The notes: generated by a model from the sequence alone, not told the origin. Positions 43,382 to 53,472 are shown, counted from the stretch's first letter. The stretch is 64,000 nt of DNA from Sanguibacter suarezii NBRC 16159 (GCF_001552735.1 NZ_BCRT01000004.1:186001-250000), one strand, 5' to 3'. Numbers and translations are program-made.

Positions 43382-44362
43382 ATGCCTCCCTCGCAGACCA
43401 CCACCCGCGCCGCGCACACCCCCGCCGCGTCTCGTCCCGCACCGGACCGCACGTCCCGGGTGCCCGTCGTCACCGACGTCTCCCGGCCCATCGAGGTGGT
43501 CGAGGCCACCATGAGCTGCCGCGCCCTGGAGGAGCTCTTCCGGCCGGAGCAGGTCGAGAGCGTGGGGGTGCGCGACGGCGCCGACCACTCCCGGGTCGGT
43601 CTCATCACCCGCGAGCGGTGCCTGGCGGCGATGTCCGGTGAGCTCGGCTACGGCAGGGCGCTCCTCTTCCGCAAGCCGGTGAGCGACCTGACCGACTGGG
43701 CCCCGTCCTTCGTCGACCCGTGGTGGACGATCCCGGACGCGCTGCGCCTGGCGATGGCTCGTCCCCGGCGTCAGCGCTACGACGACCTCCTGGTCCGCTC
43801 CCAGGTCTGGGGCTGCGTCACCGTGGCCTCGTTGGTGGAGCACCTCTCCGGTGAGCTCGGCGCCCACGCGGACCACGACGCCCTCACGGGGACGCGTGAC
43901 CGGCAGGCGTGGTTGGCTGCGCTCGCGGCCCAGGTCTCCGCTCAGCCGGACCACGCCCGTCACGTGGTCGTGGTGGTCGTCGCGGTCGACGGGATCGCCG
44001 CGACGAACGCGGCCTACGGCTCACGCGTCGGCGACGCCGTCATCGCCCGGGTCGCCGAGCACCTGCGCGGGGAGTACGTCGAGCGCTCCGCCCTGGGACG
44101 TCTGAGCGGCACGCAGCTGGCCCTCTTCGCGCCGCTGGCCGGCGCGGACGAGCTGCCCGCCGCCCTCGCCCGTGCGGAGCAGGTGGCCTCCGCGCTGCAG
44201 ACAGCGGCGCAGGCCGCCGTGCGCCGCCTCGTGCACGACGGCGTGGTCCCGGACGGGTCAGTCGGCCTGCGGGTGGGCTTCGCGCTCGCCCCCCACGGCA
44301 CCGACGGTGACGCGCTGGTCAGCCGCGCGCTCGCCCGGCTGAGCCTGGTCGCGACGCGCTGA
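43382..44362 (+). CDS. CBS-like/degenerate GGDEF protein
   Basis: A 326-residue cytoplasmic protein. Residues 40-155 resemble a CBS-type sensor (VGLITRERCLAAM, GRALLFRKPVSDL, then a second half). Residues 165-320 have the GGDEF fold: DALTGTRDRQAW, VVVVAVDGIAATNAAYG, GDAVIARVAEHLR. The signature motif is lost, reading SGTQL in GRLSGTQLALFAP, so it should not make c-di-GMP; the fold may bind a nucleotide or act as receptor. GAGGA precedes ATG 43382 by seven bases. The last 44 bases overlap the convergent gluconokinase. Confidence 0.8.
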   Translation: MPPSQTTTRAAHTPAASRPAPDRTSRVPVVTDVSRPIEVVEATMSCRALEELFRPEQVESVGVRDGADHSRVGLITRERCLAAMSGELGYGRALLFRKPVSDLTDWAPSFVDPWWTIPDALRLAMARPRRQRYDDLLVRSQVWGCVTVASLVEHLSGELGAHADHDALTGTRDRQAWLAALAAQVSAQPDHARHVVVVVVAVDGIAATNAAYGSRVGDAVIARVAEHLRGEYVERSALGRLSGTQLALFAPLAGADELPAALARAEQVASALQTAAQAAVRRLVHDGVVPDGSVGLRVGFALAPHGTDGDALVSRALARLSLVATR

Positions 44363-44879
44363 GCGCGGCCAGCGCGGCGTCGACCACGGCCCCCGGGTCG
44401 CCGGCGACGGGAACCACGACGCCGTCCTCGTCCTCGCCCAGGGGCTCGAGGGTGGCGAGCTGGGAGGCGACCAGGGAGGCCGGCATGAAGTGGTCGGCGC
44501 GCGCCGCGACGCGGTCGGCGAGGACCGCTGCGTCGACGTCCAGGTGGACGAACCGCACCCCGCCGGTGGCCGCGGCGAGCACGTCGCGGTAGGAGCGGCG
44601 CAGCGCGGAGCAGGCCATCACGGTGGTTCCGCCGGCCTCGGCGATCGCGGACATGGTGTCCAGGACCTCGGCGAGCCAGGGCGCACGGTCGGTGTCATCG
44701 AGCGGGGCGCCGGCACGCATCTTGGCGACGTTGGTGTCGGGGTGCAGGTCGTCGGCGTCGATGAACAGCGCCCCGGTGCGGTCCGCCAGCAGCATGCCGA
44801 CGGTCGACTTGCCGCAGCCGGACACCCCCATGACCACGAGGTGAGCGGGCGCGGAACGAGGGCGAGGAGTCGTCGACAT
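44319..44879 (-). CDS. Gluconokinase
   Basis: A 186-residue GntK-type kinase that phosphorylates gluconate to 6-phosphogluconate. Walker A is MGVSGCGKSTVG; FIDADDLHPDTNVAKM and ACSALRRSYRDVL are family signatures, and HFMPASLVASQLATLEPL follows. ATG 44879 is preceded by TACGCT (complement of 44887-44892) at seven bases. It overlaps the GGDEF-like gene by 44 bases at the 3' end, leaving no room for a separate terminator. Confidence 0.93.
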   Translation of the reverse strand: MSTTPRPRSAPAHLVVMGVSGCGKSTVGMLLADRTGALFIDADDLHPDTNVAKMRAGAPLDDTDRAPWLAEVLDTMSAIAEAGGTTVMACSALRRSYRDVLAAATGGVRFVHLDVDAAVLADRVAARADHFMPASLVASQLATLEPLGEDEDGVVVPVAGDPGAVVDAALAALSASRPGSAGRARG

Positions 44880-44904
44880 GGCGCCCAGCGTACGCGGCGT
44901 CACG

Positions 44905-45927
44905 TCAGGCGAGCAGCAGGTCCAGTGCGTCGTCGAGCAGGGCGGAGGCTCGTCCGACGTGACCGGCCAGCCACTCGCCCTCGTAGGCACGCGGCCCGGG
45001 CTCGACGATGAGCACGGTGTACATGTAGACCCGGTAGAGCAGCAGCCGGGCATCGGCCGGGCTGAGCGCGCCGGCGCGGGGAGGTTCGGTGAGGTCCAGG
45101 GTGCCCCCGCCGGCGCGGTAGGCGTCGGCGAGCGCCGCGGGCACGGGACCGGCGCCCATCTGATCCGCCCCGGCGAACTCGAAGAGGGGGTCTCCCCAGA
45201 AGGCGCGCTCGGTGTCGATGATCCCGGTGATCGCCAGGGTGCTGGGGTCGAGGAAGACGTTGCCCTCCCACAGGTCGGTGTGCACCAGACGGGGGGTGGT
45301 CACCTCGGCGAGGGATCCCTCGTGGCGGGCGAGGGCCTCGGCGATCCGGGCGGAGGGCAGGTCGGTGCCCCACGTGGCGGCGTCGTCGAGCAGGGCGCCG
45401 GTCATCGCGGTGAAGGCCTCGAGCCACGTGTCACCCTGCAGCGCGGGGGCGGCCGGGTAGCCGTAGCGCGGTCCGGTCACCGTGTGCAGAGCCGCCATGA
45501 CGGTGCCCAGGCCGGCGCGGACGATGGCCTGCTGCGCGGCGCTCAGCTCCGGCAGGCTCTGCCACGGGACGCCGTCCAGGTGGCTGACGACGAGGACCTC
45601 GGTGTCGACGTGCTCGCGTGTGACGTCGGAGAGCAGGACGGCTGGCATGAGGAGCTGGGGCCGGCTGGCGGCGAGGCGGTAGACGAGCTCCTCGGTGCCC
45701 AGGATGCCGTGCTCGTAGCGCATGAGCCGGTTCGTCGCGGTCGGTGCCATCTTTGCCACGGCACGGCCGCCGCCGGCGAAGTGGAGCCGGTACGTCGTGG
45801 CGAACATGCCGCCCTCCAGCCGCTCGATGCGCTCGAGGGGTCCGTAGGCAGTCAGCGGGGCCACGACCCGGGCGAGCCGTGCGGTCATGTCGGCGAGGTC
45901 GGTGGCATCCGGGTGCGTCGTGGTCAC
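44905..45927 (-). CDS. APH-family phosphotransferase
   Basis: A 340-residue aminoglycoside/choline-kinase-like protein. The catalytic loop is VHTDLWEGNVF and the metal site GIIDTERAFWGDP. The N-lobe has the P-loop-like LEGGMFATTYRL and the lysine in AVAKMAP. Small-molecule substrate unknown; the family includes antibiotic, homoserine and fructosamine kinases, so resistance should not be assumed. GTG 45927 follows CAAGAT (complement of 45934-45939) by six bases. It ends 25 bases upstream of the gluconokinase start, same strand. Confidence 0.85.
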   Translation of the reverse strand: MTTTHPDATDLADMTARLARVVAPLTAYGPLERIERLEGGMFATTYRLHFAGGGRAVAKMAPTATNRLMRYEHGILGTEELVYRLAASRPQLLMPAVLLSDVTREHVDTEVLVVSHLDGVPWQSLPELSAAQQAIVRAGLGTVMAALHTVTGPRYGYPAAPALQGDTWLEAFTAMTGALLDDAATWGTDLPSARIAEALARHEGSLAEVTTPRLVHTDLWEGNVFLDPSTLAITGIIDTERAFWGDPLFEFAGADQMGAGPVPAALADAYRAGGGTLDLTEPPRAGALSPADARLLLYRVYMYTVLIVEPGPRAYEGEWLAGHVGRASALLDDALDLLLA

Positions 45928-46049
45928 GCGTTTATCTTGGCACTGGATCTGCGCGGGTCAAGGGACTTTTCTCGGTCAGTTCCGAGCGCAGCCCGGAGCG
46001 GCGTGGGCCACCCCGGGCTGTGCCCGCCTGTGCTGGGGCTGTGCCCGGC

Positions 46050-47828
46050 TCAGGGCCGCGGCACGTTGCGCAGGTTGGACCGTGCCATCGAGACGACCTC
46101 GCCGAGACCGCCGCCGAGCACCTCCTTGCTCATCGCCGCGGCGAAGCCGCGGACCTGACCGGCGGTGATGGTCGGCGGGATGGACAGCGCGTGCGGGTCG
46201 GTCACCACGTCGACCAGGGCCGGGCCGGGGCGGTCGAGGGCCCCGCGGATCGCCGAGCGCAGGTCGCGCGGGTGCTCCACCCGCACCGACGGGATGCCGA
46301 TCGCGGTGGCCACCGCGGCGTAGTCGACCTGCGGGGAGTCCGTCCCGAAGGACGGCAGACCGTCGACGAGCATCTCTAGGCGCACCATGCCCAGGGTCGC
46401 GTTGTCGAAGAGCAGGACCTTGACCGGCAGGTTGTAGTGCCGGATGGTGATGAGCTCACCGAGCAGCATGGCGAGGCCGCCGTCCCCCGCCATGGCGATG
46501 ACCTGGCGTCCCGGCTGGGAGGCTGCCGCGCCGATGGCGTGCGGCATCGCGTTGGCCATCGACCCGTGCAAGAAGGAGCCGATCACCCGACGGCGACCGT
46601 TGGGACGGATGTAGCGGGCCGCCCACACGTTGCACATGCCCGTGTCGACCGTGAAGACCGCGTCGTCGGACGCCTCCTGGTCGAGGAGGTCCGCGACGAG
46701 CTCGGGGTGGATGGGCACCATGGACTCGGCCTTGCGGCCGGAGTACGCCCCGACGACGCCGTTCATCGCCTTCTCGTGCTTGGCCACCATCGAGTCGAGG
46801 AACCGGCGCGAGCGGCCGCTGTCGATGAGTGGCAGCAGCGCGCGGACCGTCTCGCCGACGTCGGCGACGACGGCGAGGTCGAGGCGGGTGCGCCGCCCCA
46901 GGTGCGTGGGGTCAGTGTCGATCTGGACGGTGCGGACCTTCTCGGGCAAGAACTGGTCATAGGGGAAGTCGGTGCCCAGCAGCACGAGCAGGTCTGCTTC
47001 CATCGTGGCGTCGTAGGCGGAGCCGTAGCCGAGCAGGCCGGACATCCCGACGTCGAAGGGGTTGTCGTACTGGATCCACTCCTTGCCGCGCAGCGAGTGC
47101 CCGATCGGGGCGGCGACCTTGTCCGCGAGGGCGATGACGTCGTCGTGAGCGCCGCGCACGCCGGCCCCGGCGAAGAAGGTGACCTTCTTGGCGGAGTTGA
47201 TCGCGGCGGCGAGCTCACGGAGCGCGCCGGCGTCGGGCACGATGCGCGGGCGAGCGGGGCGGGTGGAGACGTCGATGACGTGCGTCTCCGGGGCGTCGTG
47301 GTCGGCGACGTCACCGGGGATGGTGAGCACGGCGACGCCGGGGGCGCCGTAGGCGTGGTGGATCGCGGAGGCGATGACCCGGGGCGCCTGCTCGGCGGAG
47401 GAGATCATCTCGGAGTAGACCGAGCACTCGGTGAACAGCCGGTCGGGGTGGGTCTCCTGGAAGAAGCTCGTACCGATCTGCTTGCTGGGGATGTGGCTGG
47501 CGATCGCGAGCACCGGGACCTTGGAACGGTTCGCGTCGTAGAGGCCGTTGATGAGGTGCAGGTTGCCCGGGCCGCAGGACCCGGCGCAGACCGCGAGGGT
47601 CCCGGTGATCTCGGCGTCGGCGGCCGCGGCGAAGGCGGCGGACTCTTCGTGGCGCACCTGGACCCAGGTGATGTCCGCCCCCGCCTTCGCGGCACGGCGC
47701 ACGGAGTCGGATATGGGGTTGAGGCTGTCTCCGACGATGCCGTAGATGCGCTTGGCACCGGCTTCGATGAGCTGGGAGACCAGGACGTCTGCGACGGTCC
47801 GGTTGCGCTGCTGCTTCTGCTTGGCCAC
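46050..47828 (-). CDS. poxB: Pyruvate oxidase/quinone-dependent pyruvate dehydrogenase
   Basis: A 592-residue thiamine diphosphate enzyme with three domains. The N-terminal Pyr domain has RIYGIVGDSLNP and the catalytic Glu in VRHEESAAFAAAADAEITG; the central domain binds FAD; the PP domain has the TPP motif beginning MAGDGGLAMLLGEL and ending LLFDN. It oxidises pyruvate to acetate and CO2, passing electrons to quinone at the membrane. Start is GTG 47828 with GAGAGG nearby. Acetolactate synthase is the main alternative, but EKVRTVQ and SLRGKEW support PoxB. Confidence 0.9.
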   Translation of the reverse strand: MAKQKQQRNRTVADVLVSQLIEAGAKRIYGIVGDSLNPISDSVRRAAKAGADITWVQVRHEESAAFAAAADAEITGTLAVCAGSCGPGNLHLINGLYDANRSKVPVLAIASHIPSKQIGTSFFQETHPDRLFTECSVYSEMISSAEQAPRVIASAIHHAYGAPGVAVLTIPGDVADHDAPETHVIDVSTRPARPRIVPDAGALRELAAAINSAKKVTFFAGAGVRGAHDDVIALADKVAAPIGHSLRGKEWIQYDNPFDVGMSGLLGYGSAYDATMEADLLVLLGTDFPYDQFLPEKVRTVQIDTDPTHLGRRTRLDLAVVADVGETVRALLPLIDSGRSRRFLDSMVAKHEKAMNGVVGAYSGRKAESMVPIHPELVADLLDQEASDDAVFTVDTGMCNVWAARYIRPNGRRRVIGSFLHGSMANAMPHAIGAAASQPGRQVIAMAGDGGLAMLLGELITIRHYNLPVKVLLFDNATLGMVRLEMLVDGLPSFGTDSPQVDYAAVATAIGIPSVRVEHPRDLRSAIRGALDRPGPALVDVVTDPHALSIPPTITAGQVRGFAAAMSKEVLGGGLGEVVSMARSNLRNVPRP

Positions 47829-47984
47829 TTCACGACACCTCTCGCTGGAAGACCGGGCGGCAACCGCGCAGCATGCGGAGCGCGGTGTCGTCCCGCTCCT
47901 TCCATCTTCTGTCAGCGAGAGCGGGCCTGCCCGAGCGAACCGGACAAGTCGGGTGTCTCGTGTGCCACACCGGCCGCCTGTGGC

Positions 47985-49244
47985 TCAGGCTGCCTGCGGC
48001 TCGTGGTTGGCGCCCGTGGTCCGCCGGCGCAGGGTCCACAGCGAGGCGAGGGTCACCAGGACCGAGAGCGCTCCGGCGACCAGGACGATCTCGAAGCCGG
48101 CGTGCGCCCCGGCCGCGTCGATCCGCTGCCCGCCGACCGACGTGCCGATCGACACCCCGACGCCCAGAGCGGTCCCCACCCAGGTGAGGCCCTCGGTCAG
48201 CTGGGACGGCGGGACGAGCAGCTGGACGAGGTTGTTGCCGTTGATGAGCGTCGGTGCGATCGCGAACCCGGTGACGAACATGACGACGGCGAGCATCGGC
48301 AGGCTCGTGACGAAGACGAACAGCGCTACCCCCACGGCCAGGGCGACCATCCCGACCGCGAACCGCTTCCACAGCGGCGAGAGCCAGTGCTTGGCGCCGT
48401 AGAGCAGCCCGGAGATGAGGGAGCCGAGGGCGAAGACGCCGAGGATGGCGCCGGCGAGCGGTTCGTGCCCGGCCTCCTCGGCGAAGGCGATCGTCGCGAC
48501 ATCGGTGGCTCCGAAGATGGTACCCATCCCGATGAACACGGCGATGACGGCCAGCATGCCGCCGTTGAGCAGCACCGAGCGGTGCGTGACGCCGTGCTCG
48601 GGCATCGTGGGCGGCGGTTCGGTCGCGCGCAAGGACAGGAACCAGAACCCGCCGATCGTCACCGCGAGCAGCGGGATGATCAGCCCGGCCGTCGGCGTGA
48701 CGCTGGTGGCCAGGATGGTCGCGAGCATCGGGCCGATGACGAAGCACAGCTCGTCCACGGCCGACTCGAAGGAGTAGGCGCTGTGCAGCTTGCGCGGGTC
48801 GCCGAGCAGGTGGGACCAGCGGGCTCGGACCATCGAGCCGACCGACCCGATGGTGGCGCCGGTGAGCACCGCGAAGACGTAGAGCCAGATCTGCGGGGTG
48901 CGCAGGGCGGCGCAGAGGATGAGGGCGACGAGGGAGGCCGCCGTGATGGCGAACATCGGCCGCATGATGCGGGACTGGCCCTTGCGGTCCACGAACCGGG
49001 CGATCTGAGGGGAGCAGATCGCCTGGGCGATGATGTACGCCGCGCTCACCCGGCCGCCGAGGGCGTAGGAGTCGTAGATCTGCTGGATCATCAGGACGAT
49101 GCCGATGCCCACCATCGACATCGGCAACCGGGCGATGGCCCCCGCGGCGGAGAACTGCTTGGCGCCGGGGATCGCGAGGATCGCCCGGTAGGGGTTGCGG
49201 GACGGCTTCACGACGGTCTGCGGCTGCTGGGGGTCCTCGGGCAC
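47985..49244 (-). CDS. MFS transporter
   Basis: A 419-residue major facilitator with 12 predicted helices, a central loop EPPPTMPEHGVTHRS between helices 6 and 7 and the loop 2-3 motif RFVDRKGQSRIM (form of GxxxDrxGrr). It resembles bacterial drug/sugar efflux families, but no substrate motif is seen. GTG 49244 follows GAGAAT (complement of 49251-49256) by six bases. It lies 156 bases upstream of poxB on the same strand. Confidence 0.88.
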   Translation of the reverse strand: MPEDPQQPQTVVKPSRNPYRAILAIPGAKQFSAAGAIARLPMSMVGIGIVLMIQQIYDSYALGGRVSAAYIIAQAICSPQIARFVDRKGQSRIMRPMFAITAASLVALILCAALRTPQIWLYVFAVLTGATIGSVGSMVRARWSHLLGDPRKLHSAYSFESAVDELCFVIGPMLATILATSVTPTAGLIIPLLAVTIGGFWFLSLRATEPPPTMPEHGVTHRSVLLNGGMLAVIAVFIGMGTIFGATDVATIAFAEEAGHEPLAGAILGVFALGSLISGLLYGAKHWLSPLWKRFAVGMVALAVGVALFVFVTSLPMLAVVMFVTGFAIAPTLINGNNLVQLLVPPSQLTEGLTWVGTALGVGVSIGTSVGGQRIDAAGAHAGFEIVLVAGALSVLVTLASLWTLRRRTTGANHEPQAA

Positions 49245-49329
49245 TGCTCCATTCTCTCACCGCCTTCCTGACCCGCAGAGGGGCCGCTTTCCACGCGACG
49301 GCGCTCGTGTCTGCGGGCATGATGGGCTG

Positions 49330-49665
49330 ATGAATGGTGACCTGGCCGGCGCCGTGTCCGCCGACGATCTGAGCATCCGCAACAACACCGAGATCCACCG
49401 CTTCGAGGCGGTGGTCCCCAACGGCGACGTGGTGGGCTACCTCGTCTACGACCCCGTCCCACGGCAGGACGCGGGCGGCAAGGGGATGTTCGTGGTGGTC
49501 CGCACGGTGGTGGACCCGGAGGTGGAGGGGAGCGGCGTCGCGGCCCTGCTCACTCGCACCGCGCTGGACCACGCGCGCGAGCAGCACCTCACCGTGATCC
49601 CCGAGTGCTCCTACGCCCGTGCCTTCATCGACCAGCACCCGGAGTACCAGGACCTCCTGCCCTGA
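49330..49665 (+). CDS. YidJ-like small GNAT (N-acetyltransferase) protein
   Basis: A 111-residue short GNAT of the GCN5-related YjdJ/Gtn type: HRFEAVVPNGDVVGYLVY, VDPEVEGSGVAALLTRTALDHARE and IPECSYARAFIDQHPEYQDL are the family blocks. It retains the GSGV acetyl-CoA turn. Substrate unknown. ATG 49330 follows CATGAT (49318-49323) by six bases. It diverges from the MFS gene and converges on the GH3 gene with 14 bases between stops. Confidence 0.88.
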   Translation: MNGDLAGAVSADDLSIRNNTEIHRFEAVVPNGDVVGYLVYDPVPRQDAGGKGMFVVVRTVVDPEVEGSGVAALLTRTALDHAREQHLTVIPECSYARAFIDQHPEYQDLLP

Positions 49666-49679
49666 CGGCGGCCGGGCCC

Positions 49680-51566
49680 TCAGCCCAGCGGCCCGACGAG
49701 TCCCGCACCCAAGTCGAACAGCGGCACCTGACCGTCGCCGACGTTGATCGGCTGTTGCTCGGCCGAGGCGGGCCAGCTCATCGGCAGCGTGCCGGTCGGG
49801 TCGACGGCGCCGAGCAGCACGTCCGTCACACCGGCGCCCTCACTGCCCGGCAACCAGCCGGCCACCAGCGCGTTCGCCCACTGCTCGGCTCCGCCGAGGT
49901 CGATGGGGCGGCCGGAGTAGACGACCACCACGGTGGGGATCCCTGCGTCGCGCAGCGCCTGCAGGGTGACCACGTCGAAGCCGGTGAGCCGCACGCCGTC
50001 GGGCCGGTCGCCCTCGAACTCCGCGTAGGGGGTCTCCCCGACGACGGCGATCGCCACGTCGACCTGCCCGGCGACCTCGGCGAGGGTCTCGTCAGACAGT
50101 CGTCGCTCGGAGACGACCGTGCCGCCGGCGTCGGCCGCGGCGAAGGCCGCCTCGGCGGCCTCCAGGACCGTGGTGCCCTCGATCGTGTCCCCGCTCGCAC
50201 CCTGCCAGGTGATGGTCCAGCCGCCGGCCTGGTTGCCCAGGTCGTCCGCGCCGGACCCGGTGACGAGCACCCGCGAGGCCGTGGAGATCGGCAGCACGCC
50301 GTCGTTGGTGAGCACCACCTGGGACTTGGCGACGGCCTCCCGGGCCAGCGCGCGGTGCTCGTCGCTGCCCACGGTCTCAGCGAGGGTGCGGTCGGCGAGC
50401 GGGGCCTCGAACAGCCCGAGCTCGAACTTCTTGGTGAGGATCCGGCGGTTGGCGTCGTCGATGCGTGACATCTCCACCTCGCCGTCCTCCACCGCGGTGG
50501 TGAGGTGGGTGATGAAGGCGTCGTACTCGGTGGGCACCATGACCATGTCGATCCCGGCGTTGATCGCCTGGACCACCTCCTGGTGGGTGAAGCCGGCGTA
50601 GGCGTCGATCTGGTCGATCCCGTTCCAGTCCGAGACGACGAACCCGTCGAAGCCGAGCTCGTCCTTGAGGAGGTCGGTCAGCAGCGCGGTGCTGCCGTGC
50701 GCCTTCTCGCCGTTGACGCTGGAGAAGGTGACCATGATCGAGGCGACGTCAGCCTCGATCGCCGCGAGGTACGGAGGCAGGTGGATCGCGCGCAGCTCGG
50801 CGTCGGTCAGGACGGCGTCGCCCTGGTCGACCCCGCCGGAGGTGCCGCCGTCGGCGACGAAGTGCTTGGCGGTGGCCAGGATGGAGGACGGCGACCCGCC
50901 GAGCGTCGCGCCCTGGTACCCGGTGATGATCGGCGTCATCGACGTCACGAGCGCGGGGTCCTCGCCGAAGGACTCGTAGGTGCGCCCCCAGCGGTCGTCA
51001 CGAGCCACGCACAGGCACGGTGAGAAGGTCCAGTCCGCCCCGGTCGCGGCGACCTCCTCCGCGGTGGCCTGGCCGATCTTCTCCACCAGCGCCGGGTCAC
51101 GCGTGGCGCCCAGGCCGATGTTGTGGGGGAAGACCGTCGCCCCGGTGAGGGTGTTGTTCCCGTGCACGGCGTCGATGCCGTAGAGGATCGGGATGCCCAG
51201 CGGGGTCTGCGCCGCGGCGGCCTGGAAGTCGTCGTACATGTCGGCCCAGGCCTGCGGGGTGTTGGGATCAGGGGCGGACCCGCCGCCGCTGAGCACGGAG
51301 CCGAGGCGCAGGGCCGTGACCGTCTCGGTGGTGATGGAGCCACGTTCCGCCTGGGTCATCTGGCCGATCTTGTCCGCCAGGTCCATCCGGGCCAGCAGGT
51401 CCTCGACCCGCTCGTCGACCGGGAGGGTGGGGTCCAGGTACGGGGCGGCCTGCGTCGGCGGGTCCGTGGGTGCGGTGGCGTCCGTGCCGCAGGCGGCGGT
51501 GGCTGTGGCCGCCAGCGCCAGGACGAGTGCGACGGGCAGACGGGCGGCGAAGGGCGCACGAGGCAT
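49680..51566 (-). CDS. Secreted GH3 beta-glucosidase
   Basis: A 628-residue glycoside hydrolase family 3 enzyme, exported: the signal peptide ends ATATAAC, a weak lipobox that may give a lipoprotein (Cys at residue 26). The (beta/alpha)8 domain has ILYGIDAVHGNN, AKHFVADGGT and the nucleophile Asp in GFVVSDWNGID. The second domain contains VLVTGSGADDLGNQAGGWTI and GRPIDLGG. It should split beta-glucosides outside the membrane, feeding glucose to uptake. ATG 51566 follows CAGAGT (complement of 51573-51578) by six bases. Confidence 0.92.
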   Translation of the reverse strand: MPRAPFAARLPVALVLALAATATAACGTDATAPTDPPTQAAPYLDPTLPVDERVEDLLARMDLADKIGQMTQAERGSITTETVTALRLGSVLSGGGSAPDPNTPQAWADMYDDFQAAAAQTPLGIPILYGIDAVHGNNTLTGATVFPHNIGLGATRDPALVEKIGQATAEEVAATGADWTFSPCLCVARDDRWGRTYESFGEDPALVTSMTPIITGYQGATLGGSPSSILATAKHFVADGGTSGGVDQGDAVLTDAELRAIHLPPYLAAIEADVASIMVTFSSVNGEKAHGSTALLTDLLKDELGFDGFVVSDWNGIDQIDAYAGFTHQEVVQAINAGIDMVMVPTEYDAFITHLTTAVEDGEVEMSRIDDANRRILTKKFELGLFEAPLADRTLAETVGSDEHRALAREAVAKSQVVLTNDGVLPISTASRVLVTGSGADDLGNQAGGWTITWQGASGDTIEGTTVLEAAEAAFAAADAGGTVVSERRLSDETLAEVAGQVDVAIAVVGETPYAEFEGDRPDGVRLTGFDVVTLQALRDAGIPTVVVVYSGRPIDLGGAEQWANALVAGWLPGSEGAGVTDVLLGAVDPTGTLPMSWPASAEQQPINVGDGQVPLFDLGAGLVGPLG

Positions 51567-51623
51567 GAGGACACTCTGGCACAAATCGCTGCTATCCGTC
51601 ATCGGGTGTGTCGCTCTCCGCCC

Positions 51624-51664
51624 ACGACGACGGCCGCCAGGGAGTCCCTGACGGCCGTCGTCGT
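51624..51664. terminator. Terminator between pgm and GH3 gene
   Basis: ACGACGACGGCCG (51624-51636) and its exact complement (51652-51664); the 15-base loop folds again (CAGGGA-G-TCCCTG). It follows the leftward pgm stop by about 50 bases. Confidence 0.8.
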
Positions 51665-51711
51665 CAGCGGGGCGGCGGTGCGCCGTCCCGCGTGGGGGTC
51701 GCTGCCGCTCG

Positions 51712-53385
51712 TCAGCTGCCGAGCGCGTCGCTGACCAGCGACTTCGCTGCTTCCTGGACCTCGACGAGGTGCTCGGGGGAGACGAAGGACTCGGCGTAGA
51801 TCTTGTAGACGTTCTCCGTGCCGGAGGGGCGTGCGGCGAACCACGCGTTCTCCGTGGTGACCTTGAGCCCACCGATCGGGGCCCCGTTGCTCGGGGCCGT
51901 GGTGAGCTTGGCGGTGATCTCCTCACCGGCCAGCTGGGAGGCGGTCACCTGCTCGGGGGAGAGCTTGGCCAGGGTGGCCTTCTGCTCGAGGGTCGCGGGG
52001 GCGTCCACCCGGGCGTACCAGGACTCCCCGTACTGGTCGACGAGCGCGGCGTGGTGCTCGGACGGGGACTTCCCGGTCGTGGCGATGATCTCCGAGGCGA
52101 GCAGCGCGAGCAGGATGCCGTCCTTGTCGGTGGTCCACACCGACCCGTCCTTGCGCAGGAAGGACGCACCGGCGGACTCCTCGCCACCGAAGCCGACCGA
52201 GCCGTTGAGCAGGCCCGGCACGAACCACTTGAAGCCGACGGGCACCTCGTCCAGGCGCCGGCCGAGGCCGCCGGCGACCCGGTCGATGAGCGCGGAGGAC
52301 ACGAGGGTCTTGCCGATGGCCGCGGTCTCCGGCCAGCCGGGACGGGCGCCGCCGTAGAGGTAGCTGATGGCTACGGCGAGGTAATGGTTGGGGTTCATCA
52401 GCCCGGCGTCGGGGGTGACGATCCCGTGGCGGTCGGAGTCGGCGTCGTTCCCGGTCGCGATGTCGTAGGGCGCGCCCTGCTCCATCGCCCGGACCAGCGA
52501 GGCCATCGCCGAGGGGGAGGAGCAGTCCATGCGGATCTTCGCGTCCCAGTCCAGGGTCATGAAGGCCCAGCGCGGGTCGACCTGCGGGTTGACCACCGTG
52601 AGGTCGAGGCCGTAGCGCTCGCCGATCGCCCCCCAGTACTCCACGGACGCCCCGCCGAGCGGGTCGGCGCCGATCCGCACACCGGCGGCGCGGATCGCGT
52701 CGATGTCCAGGACCGTGGCGAGGTCGTCGACGTAGGCGACGAGGTAGTCGTGGCGGTGGGTCGTCTCCGCCTCCAGCGCCGTCTCCAGGGAGACCCGGCG
52801 CACCTGCCCGACGCCGCTGCGCAGGATCTCGTTGGCGCGGTCGGCGATCCAGCTGGTCGCGTCGGAGTCGGCCGGCCCGCCGTGCGGGGGGTTGTACTTG
52901 AAGCCGCCGTCACGCGGGGGGTTGTGGGACGGGGTCACCACGATGCCGTCCGCCCGGCCGGGACCGGTGGTCAGCACGCCCTCCGCGGTGCTCGCTCCGT
53001 TGTGCAGCAAGATCGCGTGGGAGACCGCCGGGGTGGGGGTGTAGGAGTCGCGGGCGTCGACGTACGTCTGGACACCGGCTGCGGCCAGCACCTCCAGCGC
53101 CGTCTGCCAGGCCGGCAGGGAGAGGGCGTGGGTGTCGCGGCCGATGAACAGCGGGCCGTCGGTGCCCTGGGACCGGCGGTACTCCACGATCGCCGCGGTG
53201 GTGGCGATGATGTGGGCTTCGTTGAAGGCGCGGTCAAGGCTCGAGCCACGGTGTCCGGAGGTGCCGAAGACGACCTTCTGCGTCGGGTCGTCCACGTCCG
53301 GGGTGAGGTCGTAGTACGCGCCGACCACGGCGTCGACATCGATGAGGTCTTCGGGAAGGGCAACTGTGCCTGCGCGGGGATCCAT
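51712..53385 (-). CDS. pgm: Phosphoglucomutase (alpha-D-glucose phosphate specific)
   Basis: A 557-residue phosphohexomutase interconverting glucose-1-P and glucose-6-[14 protein letters not shown], the phosphoserine loop [20 protein letters not shown], the metal loop [20 protein letters not shown] and the phosphate-binding [15 protein letters not shown] are all present in order. The residue count fits the family. ATG 53385 follows CAAGAT (complement of 53392-53397) by six bases. It links glycogen/cell-wall precursors and glycolysis. Confidence 0.96.
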   Translation of the reverse strand: MDPRAGTVALPEDLIDVDAVVGAYYDLTPDVDDPTQKVVFGTSGHRGSSLDRAFNEAHIIATTAAIVEYRRSQGTDGPLFIGRDTHALSLPAWQTALEVLAAAGVQTYVDARDSYTPTPAVSHAILLHNGASTAEGVLTTGPGRADGIVVTPSHNPPRDGGFKYNPPHGGPADSDATSWIADRANEILRSGVGQVRRVSLETALEAETTHRHDYLVAYVDDLATVLDIDAIRAAGVRIGADPLGGASVEYWGAIGERYGLDLTVVNPQVDPRWAFMTLDWDAKIRMDCSSPSAMASLVRAMEQGAPYDIATGNDADSDRHGIVTPDAGLMNPNHYLAVAISYLYGGARPGWPETAAIGKTLVSSALIDRVAGGLGRRLDEVPVGFKWFVPGLLNGSVGFGGEESAGASFLRKDGSVWTTDKDGILLALLASEIIATTGKSPSEHHAALVDQYGESWYARVDAPATLEQKATLAKLSPEQVTASQLAGEEITAKLTTAPSNGAPIGGLKVTTENAWFAARPSGTENVYKIYAESFVSPEHLVEVQEAAKSLVSDALGS

Positions 53386-53472
53386 GCCTCGATCTTGCCA
53401 CCGAGGCCCGGTCGCAGCAGTGCGGCGCACCCGCGCGCCGTCGCGTGGATCGGGTGCCGGTACGCTCGTGCC

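Noticed and set aside
44905-45927. APH-like kinase as an antibiotic resistance gene
   Set aside because: The family is broad and nothing in sequence or context indicates an aminoglycoside substrate.
46437-49271. Long plus-strand open frame (944 codons) opposite poxB and the MFS gene
   Set aside because: Low-complexity antisense translation, crosses two real genes, no start signal.
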